From: Cudoniella acicularis
Lineage: Eukaryota; Ascomycota; Leotiomycetes; Helotiales; Helotiaceae
Assembly (NCBI GenBank): GCA_013054445.1
Contig: JAAMPI010000333.1
Coordinates: forward strand, 1-42,976
DNA: 42,976 nt
Direction of reading: 5' to 3'
In this document: positions 1 through 11,070 of the stretch, in pieces
How the letters are laid out: every line of letters begins with the position of its first letter
How positions within the stretch are numbered: the first letter of the stretch is position 1
Made by a program: the position numbers and the translations under genes
Notes under the pieces: generated by a model
Told to the model about the DNA's origin: nothing
What the model saw: the letters and a program-made list of their open reading frames with translations, nothing else
Database searches by the model: none

Positions 1-1581
1 TAATTCATCCCTCGCACGCCCGTGGGACGTAGTTATGGCGTATCCAATAACGAGAAAAACAGACTCCAGCATAAAAACATACGACGGTCCGCACAATGCC
101 CTGTCCATACAATGCCCTGTCCATGACTTCTGCGTCATTGGTGATCGGAGACGGATACTTCGCACTGCAGTGCGCCGGGTCAGTACAGTTTCTGGACCCG
201 TTCCTCGTTACCGTGCACATGGAAAGCTCGGAATCGATGCCACCCTCTCGATGACCGTTGGAGACACGATTTGAGTCGTCGCTACGTCTGCGTGTATGCA
301 GCTGCCTGCACATGAAGAAACTCGCGCACGCGGTAATGGCGACGTTGCTTTTACCTGCGCCTGCGGAGCCTTCGTTCTGGATTCTAGGCCTCCGAGTCCG
401 GGAGCGCCTCGATACTCGGAGATGTCTTGAAAAAGGAGTCACACTTGTTGCCCGCTGTAGGTCAGCCGAAAGAAGACAGCTGCCTCTCTCCAGCCATCTC
501 CGGCTCGTCATATTCGACGACATTTCTACAAGGCCCGAGAGGAATCTAGACCGAGAGATTGGTTCACTTCAAAAGACGCTCGCACCACAAATAGAAGCCG
601 ACATGCAAGAAAAATCGCTCACAAGAAAGACGACATTTAGGAGGTGAGAGAAATTGCATCCTGTGTCCCCGCATTTTCAGCAGATACAAAAAAGAGGCTC
701 AGACTTGGAGAAGCCCTCATAGAAGCAGAGACATTCAGACTCATAGAGCCTTTATGGCCTGCTTCTCTTCCCTATGTTTAAGATGTAATCTTACTTCTCT
801 GCTTCTATTACCTGCACCAGTAAAGATGCCCAAACGAGGAACTGCGTCCACTAGAGGAGGGATATTATAATTCAACCTCTCGAGTCTCGACGTACAACTC
901 GGATTCTCCCAAAACAGAGGCGTCATTCTCAACGTATCTTGCCTCAACAAATTCAAAACATTAAGAAAATATATCGTGGGGAAAGATAAGATCTATTTGT
1001 AGTGTCGTTCATTTGACTTCAGCCACGGCGTCTTTCCAAGACCCAGCTGCGGGGCAAGAAAGCTTGTTTGGACCCGGCAACCCCCCATGGCCTCTTCTCG
1101 GGTTCCACAGCTTCTATTGCTTGACCAGGACCCCACCAGGTTGAGGGACAGCGCCTCTTTCTTTAGCAGGCACACTATCTCTACGAGGTGCTTGCCTCTC
1201 CGAGCTTCAAAAAAGCGAAAACATACCCTTCATGATTTATGCTTGAAACGGATCCCCACAGCAACGATGCCGCCTTGCATCTGCTGCCAAGGCCATCTAT
1301 CAAGACGAAACAAGGCAAGACAAAAAAGTCGATGATTCGCACACACAAAACACGTTCACTATCGCACGTCTCTTATTCGACGCCTCACTATTACGAGATG
1401 CATTGCATTGTCAATATCAAACATTTCATACATCAACCAAAAATTGCCAAGAAAACTCCCATCAGCCAGTCCCATTTTTTCTATCCGTCTGCCTCTCGGG
1501 AATGTGCCCGGCCGTTCATCTGAGAATCAAGGCTCGAGGTGCATCCGATAAGTTCTCTTGAACACCTGTCTCGGTGCTATA
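1..1581. other. Gene-free left flank
   Basis: No reading frame here looks like a real gene. A 172-residue frame on the minus strand (5-523) contains a GSAGAGKS stretch that resembles a P-loop, but nothing around it matches a known ATPase fold and frames of similar length overlap it on the other strand. The stretch ends at the 3' end of the azgA-like gene, so its right part probably holds that gene's 3' UTR. Confidence 0.5.
93..124. repeat. 16-bp perfect tandem duplication
   Basis: Two head-to-tail copies of a 16-bp unit beginning ACAATGCCCT occupy 93-108 and 109-124 with no mismatch. It looks like a recent slippage or insertion duplication. No function is suggested. Confidence 0.85.
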
Positions 1582-3540
1582 TCACCTCCGCGAAGACCCG
1601 GGAAGCACACCGCTCTCGCCGCCATCGAAATTAGGATTACTGGTCATCGGATAGCCAGGCATTCCGGGCATATCCCAAGTTCTATCACCTGTAAGTACTT
1701 GAGGTGCTTCCACGACACCCTGGCTCATGCCGCTCCCCCTATTTTTCGCCATCGCGTAAGAATCATGACTACCCAACTCTTCAGCCTCAGCATCGAAATC
1801 CCAATCGCGCCAGAAATCTTTCTTCCCCTTGCATAGACGCTTGAGCCATCCTGGTAGCAGACCGCCTCGTATTTTATACGTCCAGTAGTCTTTCTGCTCG
1901 TAATCATAAGGTATGATTCTTCCTGATGAAGCTTTTGCTATAACCCATGCTCCAGAGTTAAGAATTGTGTATGTGATGATGCCCGTGATGAGACCATAGG
2001 CAATGGAGTAAGTAAAGGGCATGACTGCCATAGTTAGGAACGCCGGAACAGAGTCGCCAATGTAACGCCAGTTTATATCTGTGCAGGCTCTCGCCATCAT
2101 AGCCCCAACGAGAATCAAAGTACACCCTGTGGCCCAGGATGGGATACTTGCAAATATCGGCGCAAAGAAGAGGGATATGAAAAAACAGATTCCGGTCATG
2201 CATGCAGTGATGCCTGTAGCTCCACCTTCTGATATACCAGCTCCGGATTCAATGAAGGCGGTCACCGGAGGAGATCCAAAGAGAGATCCTATTGTGATGC
2301 CCATTGCGTCGACGAGATAGGCAACAGCGCTTCCTTCAAAATCTCCTGTGTCTTCGTCGATGGCACCGCAGAATCGTGCCATGGAATAGAGTGTGCCAGT
2401 AGCATCCAAGATGTCGACGTACAGAAAGGTAACAAGAGCAACAACAAAGTGCGCTCCCTGAGGCCCGCTAATGTTCCAGTCCTGGACACCAAGAACCTTC
2501 TCGATCGGATGAAAGGTCACAATCTTCTTAAAGAATTCGAAATTGAAATTTCCAATATCGGTATCTGGGAAACAAGTAACTGGTGTGTTTCTCGGCCATG
2601 ATATGACAGATACGAGCAAGATTCCAGCGATGACTGCCCCTTTGACGCGGTACATCATGAGAAATGCGGTGAAGATGCCTCCGCAAAATATCCCGAGCCA
2701 CATCGTCGGGTTTCGCATTTTCCCCGACGTGCAGCTCCCATCTGTACCTCGTAATGAGGGGATACAACCGCCGAGCTGCAAAGGATCTGCACTGCCTCCT
2801 GTGATAGCGCCGATTCCAGCGTCGTAGGTGAGGCCGATGAGAGCAAGATAGAGACCGATACCAGCGCCACTGGCAATTTTCAAGCTAGAGGGTATGATTC
2901 GTGCGAGCCATTGTCTGAGTCCCATAAGGGAGAGGATCACGAATATTAAGCCCTCGACGAAGACTGCCGTAAGTGCGAGTTGATAAGAGACGCTCCCTTG
3001 GCCATGGTAACCGACGACTTGATAAGTGAAATATGCGTTCAATCCCATTCCGGGTGCCAAAGCAATTGGCATATTGGCGAAGAATCCCATGCAAAAGCTT
3101 GTCAATGCTGCAATAGCCGCTGTGCCAGTGACGAGATCACGGTTGACCTCTTGTACGCACTGTTCATATACTCCAGTCGCCGGATTGGTGCTATTCATGC
3201 AAAAGGGGTCGTTCAACTCCGGTGCGTTTTGACAGACACATACACCACCGCTGTCTAAGAGGAATGTTAGGGTATAGTCAAGCCGACTGGTTGAAAGCAC
3301 TTGCCTGAAGTGATTGAAGCGTTTACTGAAATAATGTAGGCCATGGCAAAAAATGTCGCAAGTCCAGCTCTTATTTCTGTCAAGAACCTTGAGCCCTTTC
3401 TCTCTAGCTTGTGCCCCGAAAATTCAAGCCTAAAGTGTCGTCCAACGACACTCTTGGCCATAGCCATATTCGTCCTCTCAACCTATGTTTTGTCTCAGCA
3501 TATACCATTAACAGATCACTGAAATACATACCCATCCCAT
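1582..3540 (-). CDS. azgA: AzgA-type purine (adenine/guanine/hypoxanthine) permease
   Basis: Plasma-membrane proton symporter that in Aspergillus takes up adenine, guanine and hypoxanthine. Exons by my reading: 3532-3540, 3305-3482, 1582-3254 (619 aa; family about 580). The start codon at 3540 gives MGW, then a 49-nt intron (GTATGT...CATAG), then VERTNMAMAKSVVG, matching the family N-terminus. The second intron (3255-3304, 50 nt) starts with GC, not GT (TCAG|GCAAGT), has a CTAAC branch site and ends TTAG; joining gives ITS-DSGGVCVC, as the family requires. Family hallmarks include RKGSRFLTEIRAGLATFFAM, ALAPGMGLNAYF, the substrate-region GSPPVTAFIESGAGISEGG and about 12-14 hydrophobic helices. 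A later start at 3467 is possible but loses the conserved MGW. A GATA-factor site lies at 3629-3634 upstream. Function is confident from family; exact specificity is inferred. Confidence 0.93.
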
Positions 3541-3628
3541 GTCGTCGTTTTATTTACTTAAATTATGTATTGGTATGTACTCGAGCTCAAGCAAGATGAG
3601 CAGTAGAGTTGAACAAAATCCGACTTCG

Positions 3629-3634
3629 TTATCT
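3629..3634 (-). promoter_or_regulatory. Possible GATA-factor (AreA/Nit2) site upstream of azgA
   Basis: TTATCT on the plus strand reads AGATAA on the strand of azgA, an HGATAR match about 90 bp before the start codon. A weaker GGATAA lies at 3652-3657. Purine permease genes in Aspergillus respond to the nitrogen GATA factor. A single hexamer can occur by chance. Confidence 0.3.
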
Positions 3635-6600
3635 CGTTGATGATACCTCCATTATCCTGAGTTCATAAAACTTCTTGAAATTTCAGTAGTAACTAAGTAC
3701 CATGCCCGAGCGTTTTCGAGATCTTCTTCCAAAGAAACTCCGCTGTGAGTTGGCTCGTTCGTGGTTTTATTCCGTTTGCCAGAGGCCGAGGAACATGTGT
3801 AAATGTTTGCGATTTTGATCAACAGAATGAAATCAAGAGGGTCGCTCAGTAACCAAAAGCAGAGATCATAAATAAGAGGAATAGTTCTTCATAATGTGGA
3901 TCGTCAGACGTGGGAGCTAGTGTGGGAAGGGAGAAGAAACGAAACCCGGGAGGCAGCGGATCCTTATCCAAGCTGGTGGTAAGGGCTAGTCAAAATGATA
4001 TCCCGCAAGAACGACAAGGCGATATGAGGGTAGCCTTGTGGCATCAAATTGACATTTTAATGAACCGCATGGCGGGCGTCTGTCAAGCCACTTGGTGTGA
4101 GGCGACCCGCGAAGATGCATGAAGATAGCGGGCTGAGGAAGACACAGCACGGGGCTTCTCTTTTCTGCTAAAGACGTTGCTGCTCGCGTGGTCATCTAGA
4201 GGCCAGCAGACTGAGAAAAGGACGACGGACGATCAAACGCATAACTACGACTTGCGACGATCGCCAGCACCTGGTCAACCGTCCTCCTCATTGTCCCACC
4301 CACCCAAGATGCAAGCAGTTCGCTGGAATGGGATGCTCGAGCACACTGTACTCTACTTCTTGAACTTGCTATCGGATGCCATGAGATTTCCGGGGTTAGA
4401 AGCTGGAAACGGGCGTTGCCCCGCCGCAGCGGCTGGTGCTGTGAGATGGGGGCGCCGACTTCCGTCTAGGTTGTCCTTTCACTGCAGCAATCGAGATTTA
4501 TTTGTTGGCCACAGCATTTCGTACGAGGGGTATCGAGAGTTAGTCCACTTCGTGATACTGTGTGTCGTTAATGCTGTATCTGCGCTGATTTTGCGGTGAC
4601 CAAAAGGGATGGCGTGGTAGGGGAAAGTTGAATCGAAGCCGTACTCGGGAAGGGGCCATGTCTAATCGGCCGGACCCGAGAAGAGCTCCTCGTCCATTTC
4701 CCTTCTATGAGAATCCCACGCACATCTCTCAAGACCCCCACGAAGTCCACCTGCATGCAAATACTGGGGAGGATTTTGCCATGCCGACGATTCAAAGCCC
4801 GAGGTTTGAAAGTCCGGGTTGAAGAGCGGCAACGTTTCACACATTCATTTGGCCTGCTACCGTCTTCTCTTCACATGGGAGCAAAGGGTAAGGCCCATGC
4901 TTCGTTCGGTCAAAACATAGCCTCCATTCTGTGCCGAGCCGTTCCCTATACATCAAGGCCCAGTATCTCAGCACAGCAGCTTGCAAAATTCCCTCAAGTC
5001 GGGATGCGTAGTAACTCGTAAGTGCCCTTGAAAAACGAGGTATCCCTCTCTTTCCAGGGAAGACTAACATGTACGATACGGAAAGAGATCCAGAGCACAT
5101 TTCATTGCTTCACTTCTTCTCTGCGAATCGGCTTTCCCTTCTCACAGGCTGCGATGCCACGACGCTTCTTGAGGGACAGCGGCGTCATCTCTAGCATATA
5201 CACAGTACTCATTGTCAGATGCGCCCATCGTGCCACTGCATCTTTTGTGATGCTTCGACGCTATTGGCTTTAATCTATCTAGATTAAGTGGAGTGGACCT
5301 CATTAGATGTGATAGGAGTACAACTCGTTGTAAAACTTTCCTCTAGCCAAGTTATCCCCATGTTTGGTTGTCAAGTGACAATAAGGATCACCCCCAAGTG
5401 GCAGAGGAGAATCACCTCGACTACCATCACCATGGACAATAACTCTCCTAACATGTGGCAATCAAGTGTTGCCCATACATGAGTAACAATCCAGGCAATA
5501 CATTCTTCCAAATTAGGAGGTATTGGTGTTGCAAAATGTGACAATGTCACAATGGCAACGGATACATGCAGTAAAACTCAAGCAGGGCAGTGATCTGGAC
5601 TTCATCCATCTCACTTCCTTGCACTGCAAGTCTCCCGCGCCGATCGCTGCATGCATGGGATCTTGACCACATTGCGCCGTGCCCGCATTTGCGAGGCGGT
5701 GCAAGAGGTGGGGATTCCAAAAATCAAAGGCTACGGGCATGGCGGGGTAGTTCTCCATTTCTTAGGGGTTGATTAATGTTTTGAGCAGGTGGTTATAAGG
5801 AATCGAATAGTTTGGAGAGCTTATGGTTGATATCGCTGTCGAAATGTACCCGAAAATACCGATTATTGGGTCGTTGAAGCCATCGTCACTTCAAGATACG
5901 CCACCAAAGACCAAGATGCAAGAAACCTCCGCAGCCTCACCGCAGGCGTTATCGAATGACTAATACAAACGTTCCCTATGGCGCCACAGCAACCTCAAGA
6001 GTAAGACATTTGGAGCGGCTACCCGTGAATCATGAACATCCTCATGAGGTTCACGACCAACATTCCACGACCTCCAATTTCCCAACTTCCAATTTTGAAA
6101 GGAGGAATCTCTCCCAGGACAAAAATCTCACAAGTACCCATTGCTAATAAATTAAAACGAATACACGGCGACTGCACATAACCGGCAGCTTACATCCATC
6201 AGGAAAGTGATGTATGGGAAGGAGACTCTTTAGGTTCGAAAGAAAGGGAGGAGCCATGCAAAGAGCCTTCTCCCCACTCCACGCTCCCCGCTCCCGCATG
6301 CGAGAAATACGGCATGTGTCTTGAACGTGTGCAGTTCGGCTCAGGTCCTGTACTGGAAAGGAAGGGACGATACATACTGCAGACGATGGCATAACATGAC
6401 AGATAACGATAGTGATTGTTCATCATGCAATTCAACATATCCGGAATGAGAATATGATTATCTGATGATGGAGTAAGCAATAGTACAGGGTCGTCGACTT
6501 CTTGCTTACGGGGTATTACCCTTTGATCGAGCGATCAAGCAGAATAGGAATAGGAATATTCTTGTTGACGGACATGACTTCACGACTTGTTGAGAGGGAG

Positions 6601-7822
6601 AATGCCACCCCTGGGCTGGTCTTCGCATACACTTTCACAGAAGCCCTTTCAAGTCGACCCACTAGTTGGTCATACTCTAAGGATTGACGGGTCATTAGCA
6701 TTTGATCACAATTATTTGTCCTCCCTCGTTCATGCTTTCAATTTCTGTTGAATTTTTGAAGGTGTTGAGTGTGATGAAAACCTGCCTTCGTTTAGCATAG
6801 AGAAGAACTGGCTGCCTTTCGAAAAACTGAACTATAATAGCGGAATTACTAGCCAAGCTTCAGCATTGAGCAGTGGAAGGATAGAAGGGTGTGAACAGCT
6901 TTATAATCTTTCACCCTAGCATAGATGTCGTGAAATACGAGAAAGGGACTCCTTCTGTCAACTTTTTTCGCCCCTTACCTGTCCAAGTGCTCAGAATGCC
7001 TCACAACTTGTGAGATGTTCAGGTGCTGGGTGTTTTGCAAATTGTAACGGGGCGTCACAACTAATTTATATTCATAATGGGCATTATGGGATGTTTTAAA
7101 CCCGCTTCCTTGGAACCTCATGCCAGGTCATTGGGGTTATAAAAGTCCTCTTGCCCCACCACTCGACCAACTGATTATCTCCTCAGCCGTTATGCGCACA
7201 GTATCGCGAAATAGGCAATAACACTCTCAATATCTCTACTACTGTGACACATTATAAGAAAGAAAATAAATTTAGCCTAATCCAGCTTATCCTCTCAAGT
7301 TGCTTCTCTAATTAGTAATTCAGTAGCACTTTTCACTTAGCAGCTGTTTTCTGATTTTCGAGTGTTTTATATAAGTTCCGCGATGCTGCGCGCATAACGG
7401 TCGAGGAGATATATCTCGACACTTCTTCGTTTGGAAATTAGAGATTGGAAGCTCATCAAACTTCACCTAACGAGTCTATCAATCTTTACTGATTATGCCA
7501 CTCACTCATTCGACACGCACTACTTTTCATTGAAGCTCTCGTGTTCTATTTCTATTCTAGAACTTCCTTAAAGACGAACGACAAAGAATTCCAAGTAATC
7601 AACGGAGACCAAGAAGCCTTCAAACGCAATACAACACCATTATGCTATTTTCCACCCCACGACTCTCCAGTTATCTATCGACCTCTCTCTCCCCGGCTCC
7701 CCACAATTCACTAAAACCTCTCTTCGACAATTGCACAGTAGAATGTACACACCACCTCAACTCTCAACTGAACACACATTTAATTCCATTACCTAAAAAC
7801 AACAAAGAACACACAACCAAAC

Positions 7823-8035
7823 ATGCCACCGAAAGACATTTCACCATCGCCCACCTCTCTTACGCCATCGGCCTTCAATACTAACTTCTTATTCTCAAAA
7901 ATTTCTCTTGCCTCTGGAAAAATGTGTCTTGGATATATCGTGTTTCTGGAAAGGAGGGGTCTCCGAGACCAGGTTTTCTGTTTGTCTGTTTGTCTGTTTG
8001 TGGGTGGCAAGATGGTGGTATTGAGAGCAGTGTGA
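7823..8035 (+). CDS. Possible small hypothetical protein (70 aa)
   Basis: Frame beginning MPPKDISPSPTSLTPSAF and ending at a TGA. The start sits after an A/C-rich, G-poor stretch typical of fungal 5' leaders. The second half includes a short hydrophobic run encoded partly by a TTTGTCTG repeat, which argues against strong coding constraint there. No family is recognised; it may be non-coding or the first exon of something undetected. Confidence 0.15.
   Translation: MPPKDISPSPTSLTPSAFNTNFLFSKISLASGKMCLGYIVFLERRGLRDQVFCLSVCLFVGGKMVVLRAV
7981..8002. repeat. Short TTTGTCTG tandem repeat
   Basis: About two and a half copies of the octamer TTTGTCTG run head to tail, with a diverged half copy before it. 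Ordinary microsatellite. Confidence 0.7.
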
Positions 8036-8449
8036 TTAGCCAGGTATGATTTTCCTTTCTCTTGCCAATTTTTAGTCAAGAGAGGGAAGTGTTTGGAAGT
8101 TTCTGCTACGAGGAAAGGGTGATTTCGGGAAAGAGAGGTTCATGTAATTCTCGGTTAAATTTTGATCTCGTGCATGAATAAGAAAAGGGGGCCCGAGAGA
8201 ATTGAAGAACATGAAACATGCATCTTTTTGGCATTCCTTCGCCTAAAACTAGACCCACGAGGAAATTCTTGTTAAATTCTATCATATGCGCTACCATACA
8301 CTTACTTTTCTAACCGTTCTACGCGATGCATGTTGTGATATGAAGCATAAAGATCATCTTCAAACCATGGCAGAAATGCAATATGCCTATCCTATGCGCC
8401 TCCAAGTCCCCAAACTGCTAATTTTTCTAACCGTGATATCAAAAACCTT

Positions 8450-10241
8450 CTATTCGAGAAAGGTAAAGAGATTCGTGTGTAGTATATTCATCGCTCTCGT
8501 TGCCTCATATGCATCTATTACGCAAGAAATGTTGATTTCGCTTGCGCCTGAAGCACATTAGTATTTAAGAATTTAGGAACAAGACGAAAAGCTTACCTTG
8601 AGAGATCATTTCGATATTTACGTTGTGTTCTCCAAGTGTCGAGAACATTTTGCCTGCGATGCCAATCATGTTCTTCATATCGGCGCCAACCAAGGACAGG
8701 ATAGCCATATTGTTGAGAATGCTCACGTCGCCGCATAATTCTAGTTCTTTCCGTGCTGCCTGTAGCTCTTCATCTAATATATTGGCGGAGTGTAGAGCCA
8801 TTGAAACGTGTACCTCGCTAGTAGAGATGAGATCCACTGACAATTGTCGTCTGTCTAATATCGAAAAGACTTTGAGGAAGAATCCATGGGAGATTGACCG
8901 TTTATTTGAATGGACGTTGATAACACAAATATGGTTCTTGATTGTAACCGCTGTCGGCCTCTTAGGTGTTTTCCTAGTTCCATCCAGAGAGCCCGAGCTT
9001 CTTGAACGGGAAAGAGGACTGGTTAGTTTGGCATCCGGCAATATGATGGTTCCATTGCCTCTTGGATTTTTGACATTCTTGATGCGGATTTTTATGGGTG
9101 GGGTTGCATGGATGACTTGGTCCATTGTGAGGTGGTGGATCACTTCTGAGCCGTAGAACGTTAATTCCGCTGCTTCGGAAGGTGTGATAGTAGGGAGCAG
9201 CCGTGCAGTGGGAACTTTGGTAGGGTCTGCCGTGAAAATGCCATCAACCTCCTTCCAGACCTGAAGCTCCTCGGCATCCAGAGCCACGGCAACGAGCGCC
9301 GCACACAAGTCAGTGTATCCTCTTCCTATTTCACCATCCATCAAACCGCCAGGAACAGTCCCAAAATATCCAGTGAGAACCGGGACACGGTCCTCGCAAG
9401 CCAGGACTTTTTCTCTTAGAGCAGCAGTCATTCCTCGGTAGAATTCCAAGTCGAGGCCCGTGGTAGTTTTGAAATGGATAACATCTGAGAGATCTACATA
9501 CTCTGAATCGACGCCCTTTCTGCTCGTTAGCATCATAGCATGTAGGGGGATTTAACAGACTCACCCGGTCCTGTAATAAAGCCGTGATAAATCGACAACT
9601 GAGTTTTTCTCCGAAGCTAATTATCCGGTCCTTCGACCTTGAATCTATTTCTAAATGCCATCTCTCTGCTGCTATTCGGTAGTCTATGATCTCTTTGCAC
9701 TCGTCCTGGACTGCTTTTATGAGTTTGGAGCGTATGACTTCGTTTTCGATATGGGAATTCGCGGCGCTGACATGATCGTCCGAAATAACATATACCAATC
9801 TCTCGTACTCGGCGACGAGGCTCTCATAGCGTACGGATTCGTTGTCTTTGATGGCATTGACACATTGGAGGACGCCATAAATCTCCAGAAGTCTGTGCGA
9901 TGGAAGTGAGTCCCTGTCCGCAAGCGATGGTGGGGTAAACTCACCGGCTTGTGGTCCCTTCAACCTTCTTGCCCGTACTTCGGGCAGAGCAGACAACAGC
10001 GATTTTGTTATCCTCGAGGCTCGCGCTGGAAGAGCGTTAGCAAGGTAATTGCTTTTCTCCCATGCAAGGGCGAGTCCGCGCACCGTACAATGTCCTCCGC
10101 GATGTTCACCGCGAATTTCCCCACGCTTGTGCCGCCAAATTTCTGGACCACCCAGCCTCGGCTGCTTTGGTTCCTCCGGGGCGAAGAGGGATTTGTCGAG
10201 GTCGCATCGTGATGCCCGTTTGTCAAGACTGCGGTACTCAT
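8450..10241 (-). CDS. hom3: Aspartokinase (aspartate kinase)
   Basis: Phosphorylates L-aspartate, the first step to threonine, methionine and isoleucine; cytosolic. Five exons by my reading: 10084-10241, 9945-10025, 9565-9892, 8597-9515, 8450-8547, giving 527 aa, the same length as yeast Hom3. The kinase signature KFGGTSVG is at residues 34-41; YGSEVIHHLT and the catalytic amino-acid-kinase domain follow; paired ACT regulatory regions end in EMISQG-ASEINISCVI, restored by the last 49-nt intron (8548-8596). All junctions keep conserved residues (DIVR|ASLED, TTSR|LLEIYG, LLQDR|GVDSEY). The third intron (9516-9564) uses an AAAG acceptor although a CAG lies 4 nt upstream; only AAAG keeps frame. 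The start is the first ATG before KFGG. ACT domains imply threonine feedback, known for the family. A TGACTC element lies 88 bp upstream. Confidence 0.95.
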
Positions 10242-10328
10242 TGTCTAAGGTGGGGGGGAGTCGGCCAATGGCTGGGGAAAAGTGTTGTAGGAAAAATTCT
10301 GGGGGGGGGGGGAGATGGGAGAAATGCT

Positions 10329-10335
10329 CGAGTCA
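10329..10335 (-). promoter_or_regulatory. Candidate Gcn4/Cpc1 (amino-acid control) site
   Basis: CGAGTCA on the plus strand reads TGACTCG toward the aspartokinase gene, six of seven matches to the bZIP consensus TGACTCA. It lies about 90 bp before the aspartokinase start codon. Aspartokinase genes are known targets of general amino-acid control in yeast, so the position is plausible; the single site is only suggestive. Confidence 0.35.
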
Positions 10336-10687
10336 TAATTTTCGATGCCCACGAGAGGGTCAGGCTACGGCATCGGCAGCACTCCACTGTCTGCATGGCA
10401 CGCTCGCCCGACGCCGTGGGCCTCGACGGCCGGAAGGGCCTTGGACCCAAGCCTGAAGTGCCGCTTTCAGCGTCTTGAACAAGCGAAACCGGCCTGCCTG
10501 TGACAGGCTGACAGCCAAGATAAGGTTAAGAGTGATGCAGGTGTACAACAAGGATGGCTTTGTGCCTGGAATGGTTGCGGGACTACAACACTTTCATTGC
10601 TTACCTCGCCAGTCAGAACTTTGGAATGAAATTATTTTCTCAAAAAGGTATGCTGTAGCATTTGCCATCAAGACTTGATGTATACAC

Positions 10688-10735
10688 AAGGCAACCAAGG
10701 AACCAAGTAACCAAGCAACCCAGGAACCCAGCAAC
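10688..10735. repeat. Degenerate octamer tandem repeat (AAGNAACC)
   Basis: Six adjacent units of eight to nine bases (AAGGCAACC, AAGGAACC, AAGTAACC, AAGCAACC, CAGGAACC, CAGCAAC) form a small minisatellite between the RFX gene and the aspartokinase promoter. Confidence 0.75.
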
Positions 10736-11070
10736 ACTGCTCTCCAACTGCGCCATACGAACTCTTGTTACGCCCATAAGTACAAGAATTGAGGCATTCG
10801 CATCCCACAATGATGCCCGTGGATATTCTGCCCCAGTAACTGCTTCTGCAAAAGGGAATATACCAATACTAAAAAGCTGATGTGCCGTTATGCCCATACA
10901 AAAAACAATGACCAGACCATGTACACCGACATCCAATCTACACCCAAATCATTTCGTCATCCGAATCGTAGCGGTCGTCCAATCCTAGCCTGACCCTAGA
11001 GGAAGAAAGAAGAATAGTACGCCAGAGAAGCTCTATGGATCAGTAGATCCTCCCTTGTTTCACAAGCATA

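Larger units (their letters stand above)
3541..8449. other. 4.9-kb gene-poor interval
   Basis: No recognisable gene lies between the azgA promoter and the 3' end of the aspartokinase gene. Frames of 60-140 codons occur on both strands, overlap each other and match nothing I know. The most gene-like spot is a 70-codon frame at 7823-8035 (+), preceded by an A/C-rich leader with the good start context ACCAAACATGCC; it could be a first exon or a small orphan protein but lacks supporting features. Confidence 0.4.
10242..11070. other. Aspartokinase promoter and RFX 3' flank
   Basis: Both flanking genes read leftward, so this stretch holds the RFX 3' UTR and the aspartokinase promoter. It contains a run of 12 G at 10301-10312, a GC-rich block around 10360-10460 and an octamer minisatellite at 10688-10735. 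No gene was recognised. Confidence 0.5.

Noticed and set aside
5..523. Minus-strand 172-codon frame with a P-loop-like GSAGAGKS
   Set aside because: No Walker B, no family context, competing frames on both strands; a short GxxxxGKS can occur by chance. It could at best be a fragment of a gene outside the window.
4177..4599. 140-codon plus-strand frame
   Set aside because: Low-complexity, unrecognised product with overlapping frames; nothing supports coding.
6225..6260. GGTTCGAAAG resembling a tRNA B box
   Set aside because: No matching A box or cloverleaf could be drawn around it.
8623..9156. 177-codon plus-strand frame
   Set aside because: Antisense shadow of the aspartokinase exon, whose protein is clearly recognised on the other strand.
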